From: Asaia bogorensis
GTDB taxonomy: Bacteria; Pseudomonadota; Alphaproteobacteria; Acetobacterales; Acetobacteraceae
NCBI GenBank assembly: GCA_945869965.1
Contig: CAMBRC010000037.1
Coordinates: forward strand, 1-39,586
Direction: 5' to 3'
DNA: 39,586 bases
Shown here: piece after piece, positions 18,121 through 29,828 of the stretch
How the letters are laid out: every line of letters starts with the position of its first letter
Numbering within the stretch: position 1 is the stretch's first letter
Program-made: the position numbers and the translations under genes
Notes under the pieces: generated by a model
Told to the model about the DNA's origin: nothing
Seen by the model: the letters and a program-made list of their open reading frames with translations, nothing else
The model's database searches: none

Positions 18121-18495
18121 TTAGCGCGTGTCGGTATGGAACGTCTTGGCCACAACCTTCCACGCCCCGCCGACCTTCGCCAGCGACAGGTAGTCCGTGA
18201 AATAGCGCGGCGGGATCTGGCAATGCACCTTGGCAAACGCCGTCCCAGGCCCCGACCGGTCAATCGTCACCACCCAATCCTTCCGCTCCAGCCCCTGCGA
18301 CTTGGCCGAGGCCCGGGTCTTCACCCCCTCCAGCCACTGCGCCCGCGGCAGCACCGCCAGCGACCCATCGGCCGCCACGCTGCGCAAATCCGCCGTCTCA
18401 TGGAACGCCGCCCCCAGCTTTGCGGCATCGCCTTCATACAGCCCATCGAAATAGGTCTGCAGCACTGCCTCGATCGCCTTGATATCGTCCGACAT
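18121..18495 (-). CDS. NTF2-like / putative lumazine-binding family protein
   Basis: A 124-aa alpha+beta cone-fold protein (SnoaL/NTF2-like; pattern of the putative lumazine-binding family): AIEAVLQTYFDGLYEGDAAK, LGAAFHETADLRSV, VTIDRSGPGTAFAKVHCQIP, and the C-terminal FTDYLSLAKVGGAWKVVAKTF. No catalytic residues can be assigned; such proteins are small-molecule binders or enzymes of varied function. Start at 18495 is preferred because GAGGGG lies 8 bases upstream; an ATG at 18510 overlaps the stop of the ACR3 gene by ATGA and is the alternative. Either way it is co-transcribed and probably coupled with the exporter. Confidence 0.75.
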   Translation of the reverse strand: MSDDIKAIEAVLQTYFDGLYEGDAAKLGAAFHETADLRSVAADGSLAVLPRAQWLEGVKTRASAKSQGLERKDWVVTIDRSGPGTAFAKVHCQIPPRYFTDYLSLAKVGGAWKVVAKTFHTDTR

Positions 18496-18506
18496 CGCTT
18501 GTCCCC

Positions 18507-19547
18507 TCATTCACCGGCGCGCCGTCGCACCGCCGCCCCGCTTTCATACCAGCCCCGGCTGCGCCCGACGAGATGCACCACGCTCAGCATCACCGGCACC
18601 TCGATCAACACGCCGACCACCGTCGCCAACGCCGCGCCGGATCCAAATCCAAACAAACTGATCGCCGCCGCCACCGCCAACTCAAAGAAATTGCTCGCCC
18701 CGATCAGCGCCGACGGGGCCGCCACGCAATGCGCCTCCCCGGCCACCCGGTTCAACCAATAGGCGAGCCCGGCGTTGAAATACACCTGAATCAGAATCGG
18801 CACCGCCAGCAACCCAATGACCAGGGGCTGCGCAATGATCGCCTCGCCCTGGAACCCGAACAGCAGCACCAGCGTCGCCAGCAGCGCCACCAGCGAAACC
18901 GGCCCCAACCGCGCCAGCGTGCCCTCCAACCCCCCACCCGCCAGCAACCGCGCGCGCCAGACCTGCGCGATGATCACCGGTACCACGATATACAACACCA
19001 CCGACAGCAACAGCGTGCCCCAGGGCACCGTGATCGCCGACAACCCCAGCAACAGCCCGACGATCGGCGCAAACGCGAACACCATGATCCCGTCGTTCAG
19101 CGCCACCTGGCTCAGGGTGAAATTCGGCTCGCCATCCGACAGGTTCGACCACACGAACACCATCGCGGTGCAGGGTGCGGCCGCCAGCAAAATCAACCCC
19201 GCGATATACGACGCAATCTGCGCCTCCGGCAGATACGGCCGAAACAGCCAGCCAACAAAAATCCACCCCAACAGCGCCATCGAGAACGGCTTCACCGCCC
19301 AGTTGATGAACAGCGTCACCCCGATCCCGCGCCAATACCGCCGCACCCCCGCCAGCGCCCCGAAATCGATCTTCATCAGCATGGGAATGACCATCAGCCA
19401 CACCAGCACCGCCACCGGCAGGTTGACCTGCGCCACCTCCAGCCGCCCCACCGCCTGGAACGCCCCGGGCATGACATGCCCCAGCCCAATCCCAACCACG
19501 ATGCACAGCGCCACCCACAGGGTAAGGTAACGTTCAAACAGGTTCAT
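18507..19547 (-). CDS. ACR3-family arsenite efflux transporter
   Basis: A 346-aa inner-membrane permease with about ten helices. It starts LFERYLTLWVALCIVVGIGL and carries the family's essential Cys in AAAPCTAMVFVWSNL (Cys126), NDGIMVFAFAPIVGLLLG and the conserved Glu in GASNFFELAVA. It exports As(III), and in some members Sb(III), using the membrane potential. No arsR, arsC or arsH accompanies it; only an NTF2-like gene follows. The length is usual for the family. The start at 19547 gives the expected cytoplasmic head; the longer frame runs antisense through the neighbouring RraA-like gene and is rejected. Confidence 0.9.
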   Translation of the reverse strand: MNLFERYLTLWVALCIVVGIGLGHVMPGAFQAVGRLEVAQVNLPVAVLVWLMVIPMLMKIDFGALAGVRRYWRGIGVTLFINWAVKPFSMALLGWIFVGWLFRPYLPEAQIASYIAGLILLAAAPCTAMVFVWSNLSDGEPNFTLSQVALNDGIMVFAFAPIVGLLLGLSAITVPWGTLLLSVVLYIVVPVIIAQVWRARLLAGGGLEGTLARLGPVSLVALLATLVLLFGFQGEAIIAQPLVIGLLAVPILIQVYFNAGLAYWLNRVAGEAHCVAAPSALIGASNFFELAVAAAISLFGFGSGAALATVVGVLIEVPVMLSVVHLVGRSRGWYESGAAVRRRAGE

Positions 19548-19616
19548 GGCGGCTCCGCGAGGCTGGGCAGAAACACCGCGCGGCGGCATGCTGGCGGCAA
19601 CAGGAGGAACGCTGCC

Positions 19617-20321
19617 ATGAATCCCGACACCCTTGCCACCCTGCGCCGAGTCAGCACCGCCACGCTGAGCACCCAGATGTTCAAGCGCGGCTTTCGAAAT
19701 GTCTTCATGCAGGGCGTCCGCGGCCTCGGCACCTACGAACACAACATGGTCGGCCCCGCCACCACCGTGCGCAACATCCCCTCGCGCGAAGACATCGACG
19801 TCATGGCCAGCCTCGGCAACCCCGAACACCCCCAGCGCAAGGCCGTCGAAACCTGCAAGCCCGGACACGTCCTGGTCATGGACTGCCGCGGCGACCCGCG
19901 CGCGGCCAGCGGCGGTGACATTCTGATGACCCGCCTGCTCCGCCGTGGTGCGGCCGGCGTGGTCACCGACGGCGGCATCCGCGACGCCGGCCCGATCGGC
20001 AAGATGCCCCTGCCCGTCTTCTGCGCCGGCCCCTCCGCCCCGCTCAACATCATCCTGCACCACGCCGTCGAGATCGACGCCCCGATCGCCTGCGGTGGCG
20101 TCGCCGTCTACCCCGGTGACATCATGGTCGGCGACAGCGATGGCGTAGTCGTCCTCCCCGCCAACATCGCCGACGAGGTCGCCAAGGACGCCGCCGCACA
20201 GGAGGCGCTGGAGGAGTTCCTACTCCAGAAGATCGACGCCGGCGCCTCCCTGCCGGGAACCTATCCACCGAATGCCGCGACGCTGGCGGAGTATGAGGAG
20301 TGGAAGAAGACAAGGAAGTAA
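19617..20321 (+). CDS. RraA-like protein (HMG/CHA aldolase family)
   Basis: A 234-aa member of the RraA fold. Blocks: TLSTQMFKRGFRNVFMQGVR, VMASLGNPEHPQRKAVE, GHVLVMDCRGDPRAASGGDI, RGAAGVVTDGGIRDAGPI (the Gly-Gly-Ile-Arg-Asp catalytic/metal-binding motif) and VYPGDIMVGDSDGVVVLPA. True RraA inhibits RNase E, but most proteins of this length with an intact GGIRD motif are divalent-metal aldolases of 4-hydroxy-4-methyl-2-oxoglutarate or oxaloacetate decarboxylases, and I favour an aldolase-type enzyme. CAGGAGGAA stands before the ATG. Divergent from the ACR3 gene (69 bases apart) and followed directly by a hairpin-arm pair. Confidence 0.85.
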   Translation: MNPDTLATLRRVSTATLSTQMFKRGFRNVFMQGVRGLGTYEHNMVGPATTVRNIPSREDIDVMASLGNPEHPQRKAVETCKPGHVLVMDCRGDPRAASGGDILMTRLLRRGAAGVVTDGGIRDAGPIGKMPLPVFCAGPSAPLNIILHHAVEIDAPIACGGVAVYPGDIMVGDSDGVVVLPANIADEVAKDAAAQEALEEFLLQKIDAGASLPGTYPPNAATLAEYEEWKKTRK

Positions 20322-20450
20322 GAATCTTCTTTTTCTGAAGAAAAAGAAGCAAAAAGACTTCATCCATTTGGACCGGCCCCTTGCAACTAGCACCCGGTCA
20401 AGCGGATGAAAGTTTTTTGGTTCTTTTTTTCAAAAAGGAACACGCTTCCT
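20322..20450. repeat. Inverted pair of AT-rich hairpin arms (rraA-like / GFA)
   Basis: The left arm starts at the RraA stop codon: CTTCTTTTTCT...AGAAAAAGAAG, then CAAAAAGACTTCATCC. The right arm, 20404-20450, is GGATGAAAGTTTTTTG with a GTTC...GGAAC stem. The spacer is about 37 bases. One arm has the CTTC/GAAG stem, the other GTTC/GAAC. Confidence 0.85.
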
Positions 20451-20457
20451 TTCGGCT

Positions 20458-20522
20458 CCCTCGACAACCCCTCCCCATCCGCCCAACAACCCGATCGAAT
20501 AAAACAGGGGAGAGTGGCGATG
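20458..20522 (+). repeat. Leader repeat, copy 1 (before the GFA gene)
   Basis: CCCTCGACAACCCCTCCCC then ATCCGCC...CAGGGGAG, ending at the GFA start codon. It is nearly the same as 20981-21045 in front of malate synthase G, with a few indels. The two copies are direct repeats bracketing the GFA coding region. Confidence 0.8.
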
Positions 20523-20942
20523 CGAACAGGACGATGTCTCTGCGGCGCGTGCAGCTATGAGATCGATGGCGATCCAATCGTCGTCGCAATCTGCCACTGC
20601 ACCGACTGTCAACGATCGAGTGGCGCCGGGCATTCGACCGGCGCGATGTATGCCGAGGCCGGTATTCGCCTCTCCGGCCAGCTTGCGTCCTATGAGCGGC
20701 AGAGCAACGCGGGGCATTGCGTCACGCGGTTGTTTTGCGCGACCTGCGGCAGCCCGCTATTCGGCAGGAACAGCGGCATGCTTGGCGTCATGACGGTGAC
20801 CATGGGCACGCTGGATGCATCGGAAGGCATGTTGCCCGATGTTGAGATTTTTACACGGTCGCGGCGGGATTGGGACCGCCCCAATTCCGCGCTGCAATCC
20901 TACGAGGCCCAACCGGACTGGAAGCCCGAGGACGGAATCTGA
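20520..20942 (+). CDS. GFA-family (CENP-V fold) zinc protein
   Basis: A 140-aa protein with the three-part cysteine pattern of the glutathione-dependent formaldehyde-activating (GFA) family: CLCGAC (6-11), CHCTDCQ (25-31) and [10 protein letters not shown] (72-81), ligands for two zinc ions. Family members add formaldehyde or other thiol-reactive molecules to glutathione, but many are uncharacterised, so the substrate is open. The start at 20520 ([11 protein letters not shown]) is preceded by AGGGGAGA; the upstream frame to 20406 runs through the palindromic repeat. Flanked by duplicated leader DNA, which suggests it was inserted upstream of glcB. Confidence 0.85.
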   Translation: MRTGRCLCGACSYEIDGDPIVVAICHCTDCQRSSGAGHSTGAMYAEAGIRLSGQLASYERQSNAGHCVTRLFCATCGSPLFGRNSGMLGVMTVTMGTLDASEGMLPDVEIFTRSRRDWDRPNSALQSYEAQPDWKPEDGI

Positions 20943-20980
20943 ACGGCAAGCAAGTTCCAACCGAGACGCTGTCACCCCGC

Positions 20981-21045
20981 CCCTCGACAACCCCTCCCCC
21001 ATCCGCCAAAACGCCCGCTCAAATACAAGGGGAGTAGGGCCGATG
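20981..21045 (+). repeat. Leader repeat, copy 2 (before glcB)
   Basis: The second copy of the repeat at 20458-20522, again ending in a GGGGAG ribosome binding site and an ATG (21043). Recombination between the copies would remove the GFA gene and leave glcB with an intact leader. Confidence 0.8.
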
Positions 21046-23208
21046 ACCCATGTTTCGGTCGGCGCGCTTAAGGCGGCGCCAATCCTGAAGAATTTCGTCG
21101 AGGCCGAGGCCCTCCCGGGCACCGGCATCGCGGCCGGCGCCTTCTGGAACGGCCTCGCCGCCATCGTCGCCCAATTCGCCCCACGCAACCGCATGCTGCT
21201 GGACGCCCGCGCGCGCCTCCAGGCCCAGATCGACGCCTGGCACCTCGGCCGCCGCGGCAAGCCGCACGACGCCGCCGAATACGAAGCCTTCCTGCGCGGC
21301 ATCGGCTACCTCCTGCCCCCGCCCGCCCCCTTCGCCGTCGCCACCGAAAACGTCGACCCCGAAATCGCCAGCATCGCCGGCCCGCAACTCGTCGTCCCCG
21401 TCTCCAACGCCCGCTACGCCTTGAACGCCGGCAACGCCCGCTGGGGCAGCCTGTATGATGCGCTCTACGGCACCGACGCCATCGACGACACGAACGGCGC
21501 CACCAAAGGCCCCGGCTACAACCCCATCCGCGGCGCCAAAGTCATCGCCAGCGCCAAACAATCCCTCGACGAAGCCGTCCCTCTAGCCGCCTACAGCCAC
21601 ACCGACGCCCACGGCTACACCATCTCCGGCGGCGCCCTGCGCATCGCGCTGCCCCCCGGCGGCGGCCAGGTCGGCCTCGCCAACCCGTCCCAATTCGTCG
21701 GCTATCGCGGCGACGCCGTCGCCCCCACCGCCATCCTGCTCAAGCACAACGGCCTGCACATCGAACTCGTCATCGACGCCAACCACCCGATCGGCCGCGA
21801 TGATCCCGCCCGCCTGGCTGACGTCGTCATAGAATCCGCAATCACCACCATCATGGATTGCGAAGACTCCGTCGCCGCCGTCGACGCCGACGACAAGGTC
21901 GAGGTCTACCGCAACTGGCTCGGCCTGATGAAAGCCGACCTCTCCGCCAGCCTTGAAAAGGATGGCCGCACCATCACCCGCCGCCTCAACCCGGACCGGC
22001 AATACAACGCCCCCAACGGCGCCATCATGACCGTCCCCGGCCGCTCCCTCATGCTCGTCCGCACCGTCGGCCACCACATGTTCACCGACGCCGTGCTGGA
22101 CGACACCGGCGCCGAAATCCCCGAAACCATCCTGGACGCCGCCATCACGGCGATGATCGCCATCCACGACCTAAAATCCCCCGGCCCGCTGAAGAACTCC
22201 CGCACCGGCTCAGTCTACATCGTCAAGCCCAAGATGCACGGCCCGGAAGAAGTCGCCTTCGCCTCGGACCTCTTCGCCGCCGTCGAGGACCTCCTGTCCC
22301 TGCCGCGCAACACCCTGAAGATGGGCATCATGGACGAGGAGCGCCGCACCACCATCAACCTCGCCGCCTGCATCCACGCCGCCCGCGATCGCGTCGCCTT
22401 CATCAACACCGGCTTCCTCGACCGCACCGGCGACGAGATGCACACCTCGATGCAGGCCGGCCCGATGATCCGCAAGAACGACATGCGCGCCAGCGCCTGG
22501 ATATCAGCCTACGAAAACAACAACGTCGACACCGGCCTGGCCAGCGGCCTGCGCGGAAAAGCCCAGATCGGCAAAGGCATGTGGGCCGCCCCCGACCGCA
22601 TGGCCGACATGCTCGCCCAAAAAATCGGCCACCCCAAGGCCGGCGCCAACACCGCCTGGGTCCCCTCCCCCACGGCCGCCACCCTGCACGCCCTGCACTA
22701 CCACCAGGTCGACGTCGCCGCCCGCCAGACCGAACTGGCCTCCCGCCCCCCCGCCCAACTCTCCGACATCCTCACCCTCCCCCTCGCCGACCGCCCCAAC
22801 TGGTCGCCCGACGAAGTCCAGCAAGAGCTGGACAACAACGTCCAAGGCATCCTCGGCTACGTCGTCCGCTGGATCGACCAGGGCGTCGGTTGCTCCAAGG
22901 TCCCGGACATCCACGACATCGGCCTGATGGAAGACCGCGCCACCCTGCGCATCTCCAGCCAGCACATCGCCAACTGGCTGCACCACGGCATCACCACCGA
23001 AGCGCAGGTGATGGAAACCATGAAACGCATGGCCCTGGTCGTCGATCGCCAAAACAAGGACGACGCCGCCTACACCCCGATGGCCCCGTCTTACGCCGGC
23101 CCCGCCTTCAAGGCCGCCTGCGACCTGGTGTTCCAGGGTCGGGCACAGGCCAACGGCTACACCGAGTTCGTGCTGCACGCCCGGCGCCGGGAAGCCAAGG
23201 CGAAGTAA
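21043..23208 (+). CDS. glcB: Malate synthase G
   Basis: Condenses glyoxylate with acetyl-CoA to malate in the glyoxylate/glycolate route; a cytoplasmic monomer. The 721 residues match the long G isoform. Seen: [20 protein letters not shown] near the start, [56 protein letters not shown] with the substrate-binding Arg, [35 protein letters not shown], the acetyl-CoA-site Cys in [12 protein letters not shown], and the catalytic Asp in [13 protein letters not shown]. Start ATG 21043 follows GGGGAG. No isocitrate lyase adjoins it, so it may serve glycolate use. A hairpin-arm pair follows the stop codon. Confidence 0.96.
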   Translation: MTHVSVGALKAAPILKNFVEAEALPGTGIAAGAFWNGLAAIVAQFAPRNRMLLDARARLQAQIDAWHLGRRGKPHDAAEYEAFLRGIGYLLPPPAPFAVATENVDPEIASIAGPQLVVPVSNARYALNAGNARWGSLYDALYGTDAIDDTNGATKGPGYNPIRGAKVIASAKQSLDEAVPLAAYSHTDAHGYTISGGALRIALPPGGGQVGLANPSQFVGYRGDAVAPTAILLKHNGLHIELVIDANHPIGRDDPARLADVVIESAITTIMDCEDSVAAVDADDKVEVYRNWLGLMKADLSASLEKDGRTITRRLNPDRQYNAPNGAIMTVPGRSLMLVRTVGHHMFTDAVLDDTGAEIPETILDAAITAMIAIHDLKSPGPLKNSRTGSVYIVKPKMHGPEEVAFASDLFAAVEDLLSLPRNTLKMGIMDEERRTTINLAACIHAARDRVAFINTGFLDRTGDEMHTSMQAGPMIRKNDMRASAWISAYENNNVDTGLASGLRGKAQIGKGMWAAPDRMADMLAQKIGHPKAGANTAWVPSPTAATLHALHYHQVDVAARQTELASRPPAQLSDILTLPLADRPNWSPDEVQQELDNNVQGILGYVVRWIDQGVGCSKVPDIHDIGLMEDRATLRISSQHIANWLHHGITTEAQVMETMKRMALVVDRQNKDDAAYTPMAPSYAGPAFKAACDLVFQGRAQANGYTEFVLHARRREAKAK

Positions 23209-23350
23209 GATTCTTCTTTTTGTGAACAAAAAGAAGCAAAAAAACTTTATTCATAAGCCACCGGGCAAAACCTCCATCGCCTCGCCCGGCACAATCAGTA
23301 AAAGTCTTTTTGCTTCTTTTTCTAAAGAAAAAGCAGACTCTTCCTTCCTT
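23209..23350. repeat. Inverted pair of AT-rich hairpin arms (glcB / MaoC)
   Basis: The left arm, 23209-23253, is nearly identical to that at 2098-2139 and starts directly after the glcB stop. The right arm, 23297-23350, has AAAAGTCTTTTTG and stem CTTCTTTTTCT with AAAGAAAAAGCAG, slightly decayed. The spacer is about 43 bases. The tail CTTCCTTCC after the right arm also follows the arm at 28027-28075. Confidence 0.85.
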
Positions 23351-23364
23351 CGGGACCCCTCCTG

Positions 23365-23802
23365 ATGCGCCACCTCGACGACCTCGCGCTCGGCACCAGC
23401 TTCCCCTGCGGCAGCTTCACCCTGACTCGCGAAGCCATCATCGCCTTCGCCGCCCAGTTCGACCCGCAGCCCTTCCACCTCGACGACGAAGCCGCGGCTA
23501 AATCCTACTTCGGCCGCCTCTGCGCCTCCGGCCTGCATACCCAGGGCATGGCCATCGGCCTCATGGTCCGCGCCATTGCCGAAATCGCCGTCGTCGCCGG
23601 CTACGCCCTACATGAGGCCCGTTTCATGGAACCGGTCTGGCCCGATACCGACTACGATGTGAGCGCGTGCTGGACCGCCATCAGCCCATCGCCGCGCGAC
23701 CCCGCGCGCGGCCGCGCAATGCTGGCGATTGCGGTGACACGACAAGGCCAACCCGTGGCAAAACTCGGCGTGACCTACGTGGTTGCCCGCCGCGCCACCT
23801 GA
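23365..23802 (+). CDS. MaoC-like hydratase
   Basis: A 145-aa hot-dog fold protein of the R-specific enoyl-CoA hydratase (MaoC/PhaJ) type. The hydratase-2 motif is clear: FAAQFDPQPFHLDDEAAAKS then FGRLCASGLHT, with Asp and His as the catalytic pair. Such enzymes hydrate enoyl-CoA or related unsaturated acyl thioesters; substrate unknown. Its 3' end overlaps by 28 bases with the tail of the PEP-CTERM gene on the other strand. CCCCTCCTG precedes the ATG, a weak ribosome site. Confidence 0.87.
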   Translation: MRHLDDLALGTSFPCGSFTLTREAIIAFAAQFDPQPFHLDDEAAAKSYFGRLCASGLHTQGMAIGLMVRAIAEIAVVAGYALHEARFMEPVWPDTDYDVSACWTAISPSPRDPARGRAMLAIAVTRQGQPVAKLGVTYVVARRAT

Positions 23803-24602
23803 CGCCGCATCAGACCCAGCCCAAGCAGCCCGACAGTCAGCACCATCGCACTCATTGGCTCGGGCACTGAGGTCGAGTTACCACCGGTGCCGCAATAGGG
23901 ATACGGATTGCCATTGCTGCACGTCGGCGGCGGCGCATTCGGCACCAGATTCGGTTCGCTCAGCGCCGTGCCATACTGGAATGACAGATTGTTGATCCCC
24001 GCCAGCCCCGCCGCCCCGCCGGTATAATTGTCGAGAACGAACACCACCGAATTGCGGATGAACGCATTGCCATCCATCCCGCCATTGCCACCACCCGACT
24101 GCGAGCTTGCCGGGACGATGCCGTACTGCATCCCGTCGAGCGCCACCGGGTTCTGCAGATTCGGTCCGTTGAAATTGGCGCCGCCGAAAATCCCCAGCCC
24201 CGAACTCGATATCCCCGCACTGGCACCGTTCGGCAGCCCGCTCACCACATTGTACGCCCACTCGCCCCCAACATTGTCTCCGGGCGGCTGCTGGTTGGCA
24301 TAGATCCCGGTATTGTTGACCGTATTGATCACGGTGCTGCCCGCGGCCAACAGCGCGCTGGTCGGGGTCAAGCCGTTCAACCCGCTGAAGAACACCGCGG
24401 TAAGGACTCCCGTCGGCTCCGCGGCCTCGGTGAGCGAAGTATTGGTCAGAACCACCTGCAACTTGCTGCCCGGCAGCACATCGAACGACACCGATGCGGC
24501 AAGCGCACCGGCCTGCGCGGAAAAGGTCACGGCCGCCTGGGCGGTCACGGGCGCGATGGCGATCCCGGTGGCAAAGGCCAAGGCAATGCTGACTCGCATC
24601 AT
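23775..24602 (-). CDS. PEP-CTERM sorted secreted protein
   Basis: About 275 residues with an N-terminal signal peptide (MMRVSIALAFATGIAIAP then VTAQA), a Gly/Asn/Ser-rich beta-type body (GGNGGMDGNAFIRNSVVFVL, YNVVSGLPNGASAG, NNLSFQYGTALSEPNLVP), a small Cys pair (TCSNGNPYPYCG) and a C-terminal VPEP motif, hydrophobic helix (MVLTVGLLGLGL) and Arg-rich end (MRRQVARR). That is the PEP-CTERM sorting signal, processed by exosortase in organisms that make exopolysaccharide. The exosortase is not in the window. GAAGGA lies before ATG 24602; an upstream ATG at 24629 is possible. The function of the body is unknown. Confidence 0.85.
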   Translation of the reverse strand: MMRVSIALAFATGIAIAPVTAQAAVTFSAQAGALAASVSFDVLPGSKLQVVLTNTSLTEAAEPTGVLTAVFFSGLNGLTPTSALLAAGSTVINTVNNTGIYANQQPPGDNVGGEWAYNVVSGLPNGASAGISSSGLGIFGGANFNGPNLQNPVALDGMQYGIVPASSQSGGGNGGMDGNAFIRNSVVFVLDNYTGGAAGLAGINNLSFQYGTALSEPNLVPNAPPPTCSNGNPYPYCGTGGNSTSVPEPMSAMVLTVGLLGLGLMRRQVARRATT

Positions 24603-24916
24603 CTCATGGCATCCTTCAAAAAACGACATTAGGAAAAAAACGAGGCTTGATATCGGCTATTTAGAGCCACTCCACTTGCGAATCCATAACCGAGTTGTAG
24701 GAATTTAGTAACGAATGATTACAGCACGTATCAGACGTCGGGCGGACGCTTCCCAACGAAGCTATTTTTTGGAAAAAGAAACCAAAAAAACTTTAAAGCA
24801 TATAGGGATAGCGAAGCTTCCTAAGTGTCAGCCCGGAGCGTCTGATGATTGAGGCGCGGCAAGGGATTTCTGGTGCCGCGAAGGAGGAGACGCCAGCTCG
24901 CCTTGCATCGAACCCA
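24603..24916. other. Divergent intergenic region PEP-CTERM / TPR-glycosyltransferase
   Basis: About 310 bases between two divergent starts. The part 24630-24740 is AT-richer (for example GATATCGGCTATTTAGAG) and may hold the promoter of the PEP-CTERM gene. One degenerate hairpin arm lies at 24758-24800. From 24845 an open frame joins the TPR protein, whose start is uncertain. Nothing else was recognised. Confidence 0.5.
24758..24800. repeat. Single, degenerate AT-rich hairpin arm
   Basis: CTATTTTTTGGAAAAAGAAACC then AAAAAAACTTTAAAGC: left-arm orientation with mismatches in the outer stem. No partner arm nearby. It lies between two divergently transcribed genes, so it cannot be the terminator of either. 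Confidence 0.65.
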
Positions 24917-28080
<3,164 letters not shown>

Positions 28081-28097
28081 CCTAAGGACCCGCCCAA

Positions 28098-29516
28098 ATG
28101 CAGAACACCGACAAAGTCTGGACCCACGTCGACGCCAAGCGCCAGCAATTCCTAGACCTCGCCGACCGCATCTGGGAAAAACCCGAAATCGCCTACGACG
28201 AATACGAATCCACCGCCGAACACACCGCCATGCTCCAGGCCCAAGGCTTCCGCGTCACCGAAAACGTCGCCGGCATCCCCACCGCCGTCATGGGCGAAGC
28301 CGGCGAAGACGGCCCCATCATCGCCATCCTCGGCGAATACGACGCCCTCCCCGGCCTCTCCCAGGAAGCCGGCATCGCCGAAAAACGCCCCCTCCCCGGA
28401 AACGGCCTAGGCCACGGCTGCGGCCACAACCTCCTCGGCTCCGCCGCCCTCCTCGCCGCCACCGCGGTGAAAGACTGGCTCGCCGAAAACAACCTCAAGG
28501 GCCGCGTCCGCTACTACGGCTGCCCCGCCGAGGAAGGCGGTGCCGCCAAATCCTTCATGGTCCGCGAAGGCGCCTTCAAGGATGTCGACATCGCCATCTC
28601 CTGGCACCCCTCCGGCTTCTCCGGAGTCAATGACGCCAAGTCGCTGGCCAATATGCGCATCGATTTCGCCTTCGTCGGCCGCCCCAGCCACGCTGCCGCC
28701 TCACCCCATCTCGGCCGCTCCGCACTCGACGCCGTCGAACTGATGAACGTCGGCGTCAACTACATGCGCGAACACATGCCGTCCGACGCCCGCATCCACT
28801 ACGCCTACCTCGACACCGGCGGCATCGCCCCCAACGTCGTCCAAGGCACCGCCAAAATCCGCTACGCCATCCGCGCCCGCGAACTCCCCGAAATGTGGCC
28901 GCTGATCGAGCGCGTGAAAAAAATCGCCGAAGGCGCCGCCCTCATGACCGAAACCACCGTCACTCACCAGGTCGTATCCGCCGTCTCCAACCTCCTCGGC
29001 AACACCCCCCTCGAAAAAACCATGTTCGCCGCCTTCGAACGTCTCGGCCCCCCCCAGTTCGACGACGCCGACCGCGCCTACGCCAAACAGATCCAAGCCA
29101 CCCTCACCCCCGAAGACATCACCGCCGCATACCGCCGTGCCGGCCTGCCCATCGACCTCGCCAAACCCCTCTGCGACGAAATCGTGCCCTTGGACGCCCA
29201 AGGTGCGGCCATGATGGGCAGCACCGACGTCGGCGACGTCTCCTGGGTCGTCCCCACCGTCCAAGCCCGCGGCGCCACCTACGCCATCGGCACCCCCGGC
29301 CACTCCTGGCAACTCACCGCCCAAGGCAAATCCGGCATCGCCCACAAAGGCCTCATCCACGTCGCCAAAATCATGGCCAGCACCGCCGTCGACGCCCTCG
29401 CCAACCCCTCTATCATCGCCCAAGCCAAAGCCGACTACGCCACAAGAACCGCCACCAACCCCTACATCTGCCCGCTCCCCACCGACGTAAAACCCCCCAT
29501 CAAGAAACGCGCCTGA
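28098..29516 (+). CDS. AbgB-like M20 family amidohydrolase
   Basis: A 472-aa metallopeptidase-fold hydrolase resembling AbgB, the large subunit of p-aminobenzoyl-glutamate hydrolase. Zinc/manganese-site motifs: LGEYDALPG (78-86), GHGCGHNLLGSA (105-116; Cys108, His110), PAEEGGAAK (143-151), ISWHPSG (His170) and the C-terminal GTPGHSW. The dimerisation (lid) domain lies at about 185-300. AbgB normally works with an AbgA partner, which is not here, so the protein may hydrolyse another N-acyl amino acid or dipeptide. AAGGA is placed before the ATG. Divergent from dgdA: the pair could liberate and then degrade an unusual amino acid, an inference only. Confidence 0.88.
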   Translation: MQNTDKVWTHVDAKRQQFLDLADRIWEKPEIAYDEYESTAEHTAMLQAQGFRVTENVAGIPTAVMGEAGEDGPIIAILGEYDALPGLSQEAGIAEKRPLPGNGLGHGCGHNLLGSAALLAATAVKDWLAENNLKGRVRYYGCPAEEGGAAKSFMVREGAFKDVDIAISWHPSGFSGVNDAKSLANMRIDFAFVGRPSHAAASPHLGRSALDAVELMNVGVNYMREHMPSDARIHYAYLDTGGIAPNVVQGTAKIRYAIRARELPEMWPLIERVKKIAEGAALMTETTVTHQVVSAVSNLLGNTPLEKTMFAAFERLGPPQFDDADRAYAKQIQATLTPEDITAAYRRAGLPIDLAKPLCDEIVPLDAQGAAMMGSTDVGDVSWVVPTVQARGATYAIGTPGHSWQLTAQGKSGIAHKGLIHVAKIMASTAVDALANPSIIAQAKADYATRTATNPYICPLPTDVKPPIKKRA

Positions 29517-29828
29517 CCTTCCCTTCTAACTACCCTCCCCCTGCTTGCGGGGGGAGCCGGAGGGGGGGCGGCGCCGTCCAAAGCCAAAAAGACAAGCAAC
29601 AGCAAGCGCGTTCTTTCTTGAAAGAAAGAACCAAAGAACTTTCATCCATGGTACCGTGCATCGCACCCACGGCATTGCCCCACCCCGATGCCCCACGGCC
29701 GAGCGCAAGAAGAACGCCCATGCCGCAGCGCTACATCGCTCCCATGACCGCAACCGAAATCGCCGCGATACCCGCCCATGACTTTGACCCGACTGGCAGC
29801 CCCGAACTCGATGGAACGATATCGCAGG
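29517..29828. other. Intergenic region after the abgB-like gene, with a gene fragment
   Basis: About 310 bases. It holds a GC hairpin (CCCCC-TGCTTGC-GGGGG near 29535-29551), one hairpin arm (29603-29650), and a short open frame from ATG 29720 (MPQRYIAPMTATEIAAIPAH, then DFDPTGSPEL) that looks protein-like for about 35 codons and then loses sense as it enters the low-GC KAP island. It may be the 5' end of a gene truncated by that island. Not recognised. Confidence 0.35.
29603..29650. repeat. Single AT-rich hairpin arm with a second compensated stem change
   Basis: GCGCGTTCTTTCTTGAAAG then AAAGAACCAAAGAACTTTCATCC. Relative to the other GTTC/GAAC arms an inner T-A pair has become C-G on both sides of the stem (GTTCTTTC/GAAAGAAC), keeping the hairpin paired. 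The outer CTTTCATCC end is conserved. Confidence 0.8.

Noticed and set aside
18507-20063. Extension of the ACR3 gene to 20063
   Set aside because: It runs antisense through the RraA-like gene; the family's usual start is at 19547.
20815-21042. Upstream extension of malate synthase G
   Set aside because: The extra 76 codons overlap the GFA gene and lack homology, while ATG 21043 has a good ribosome site.
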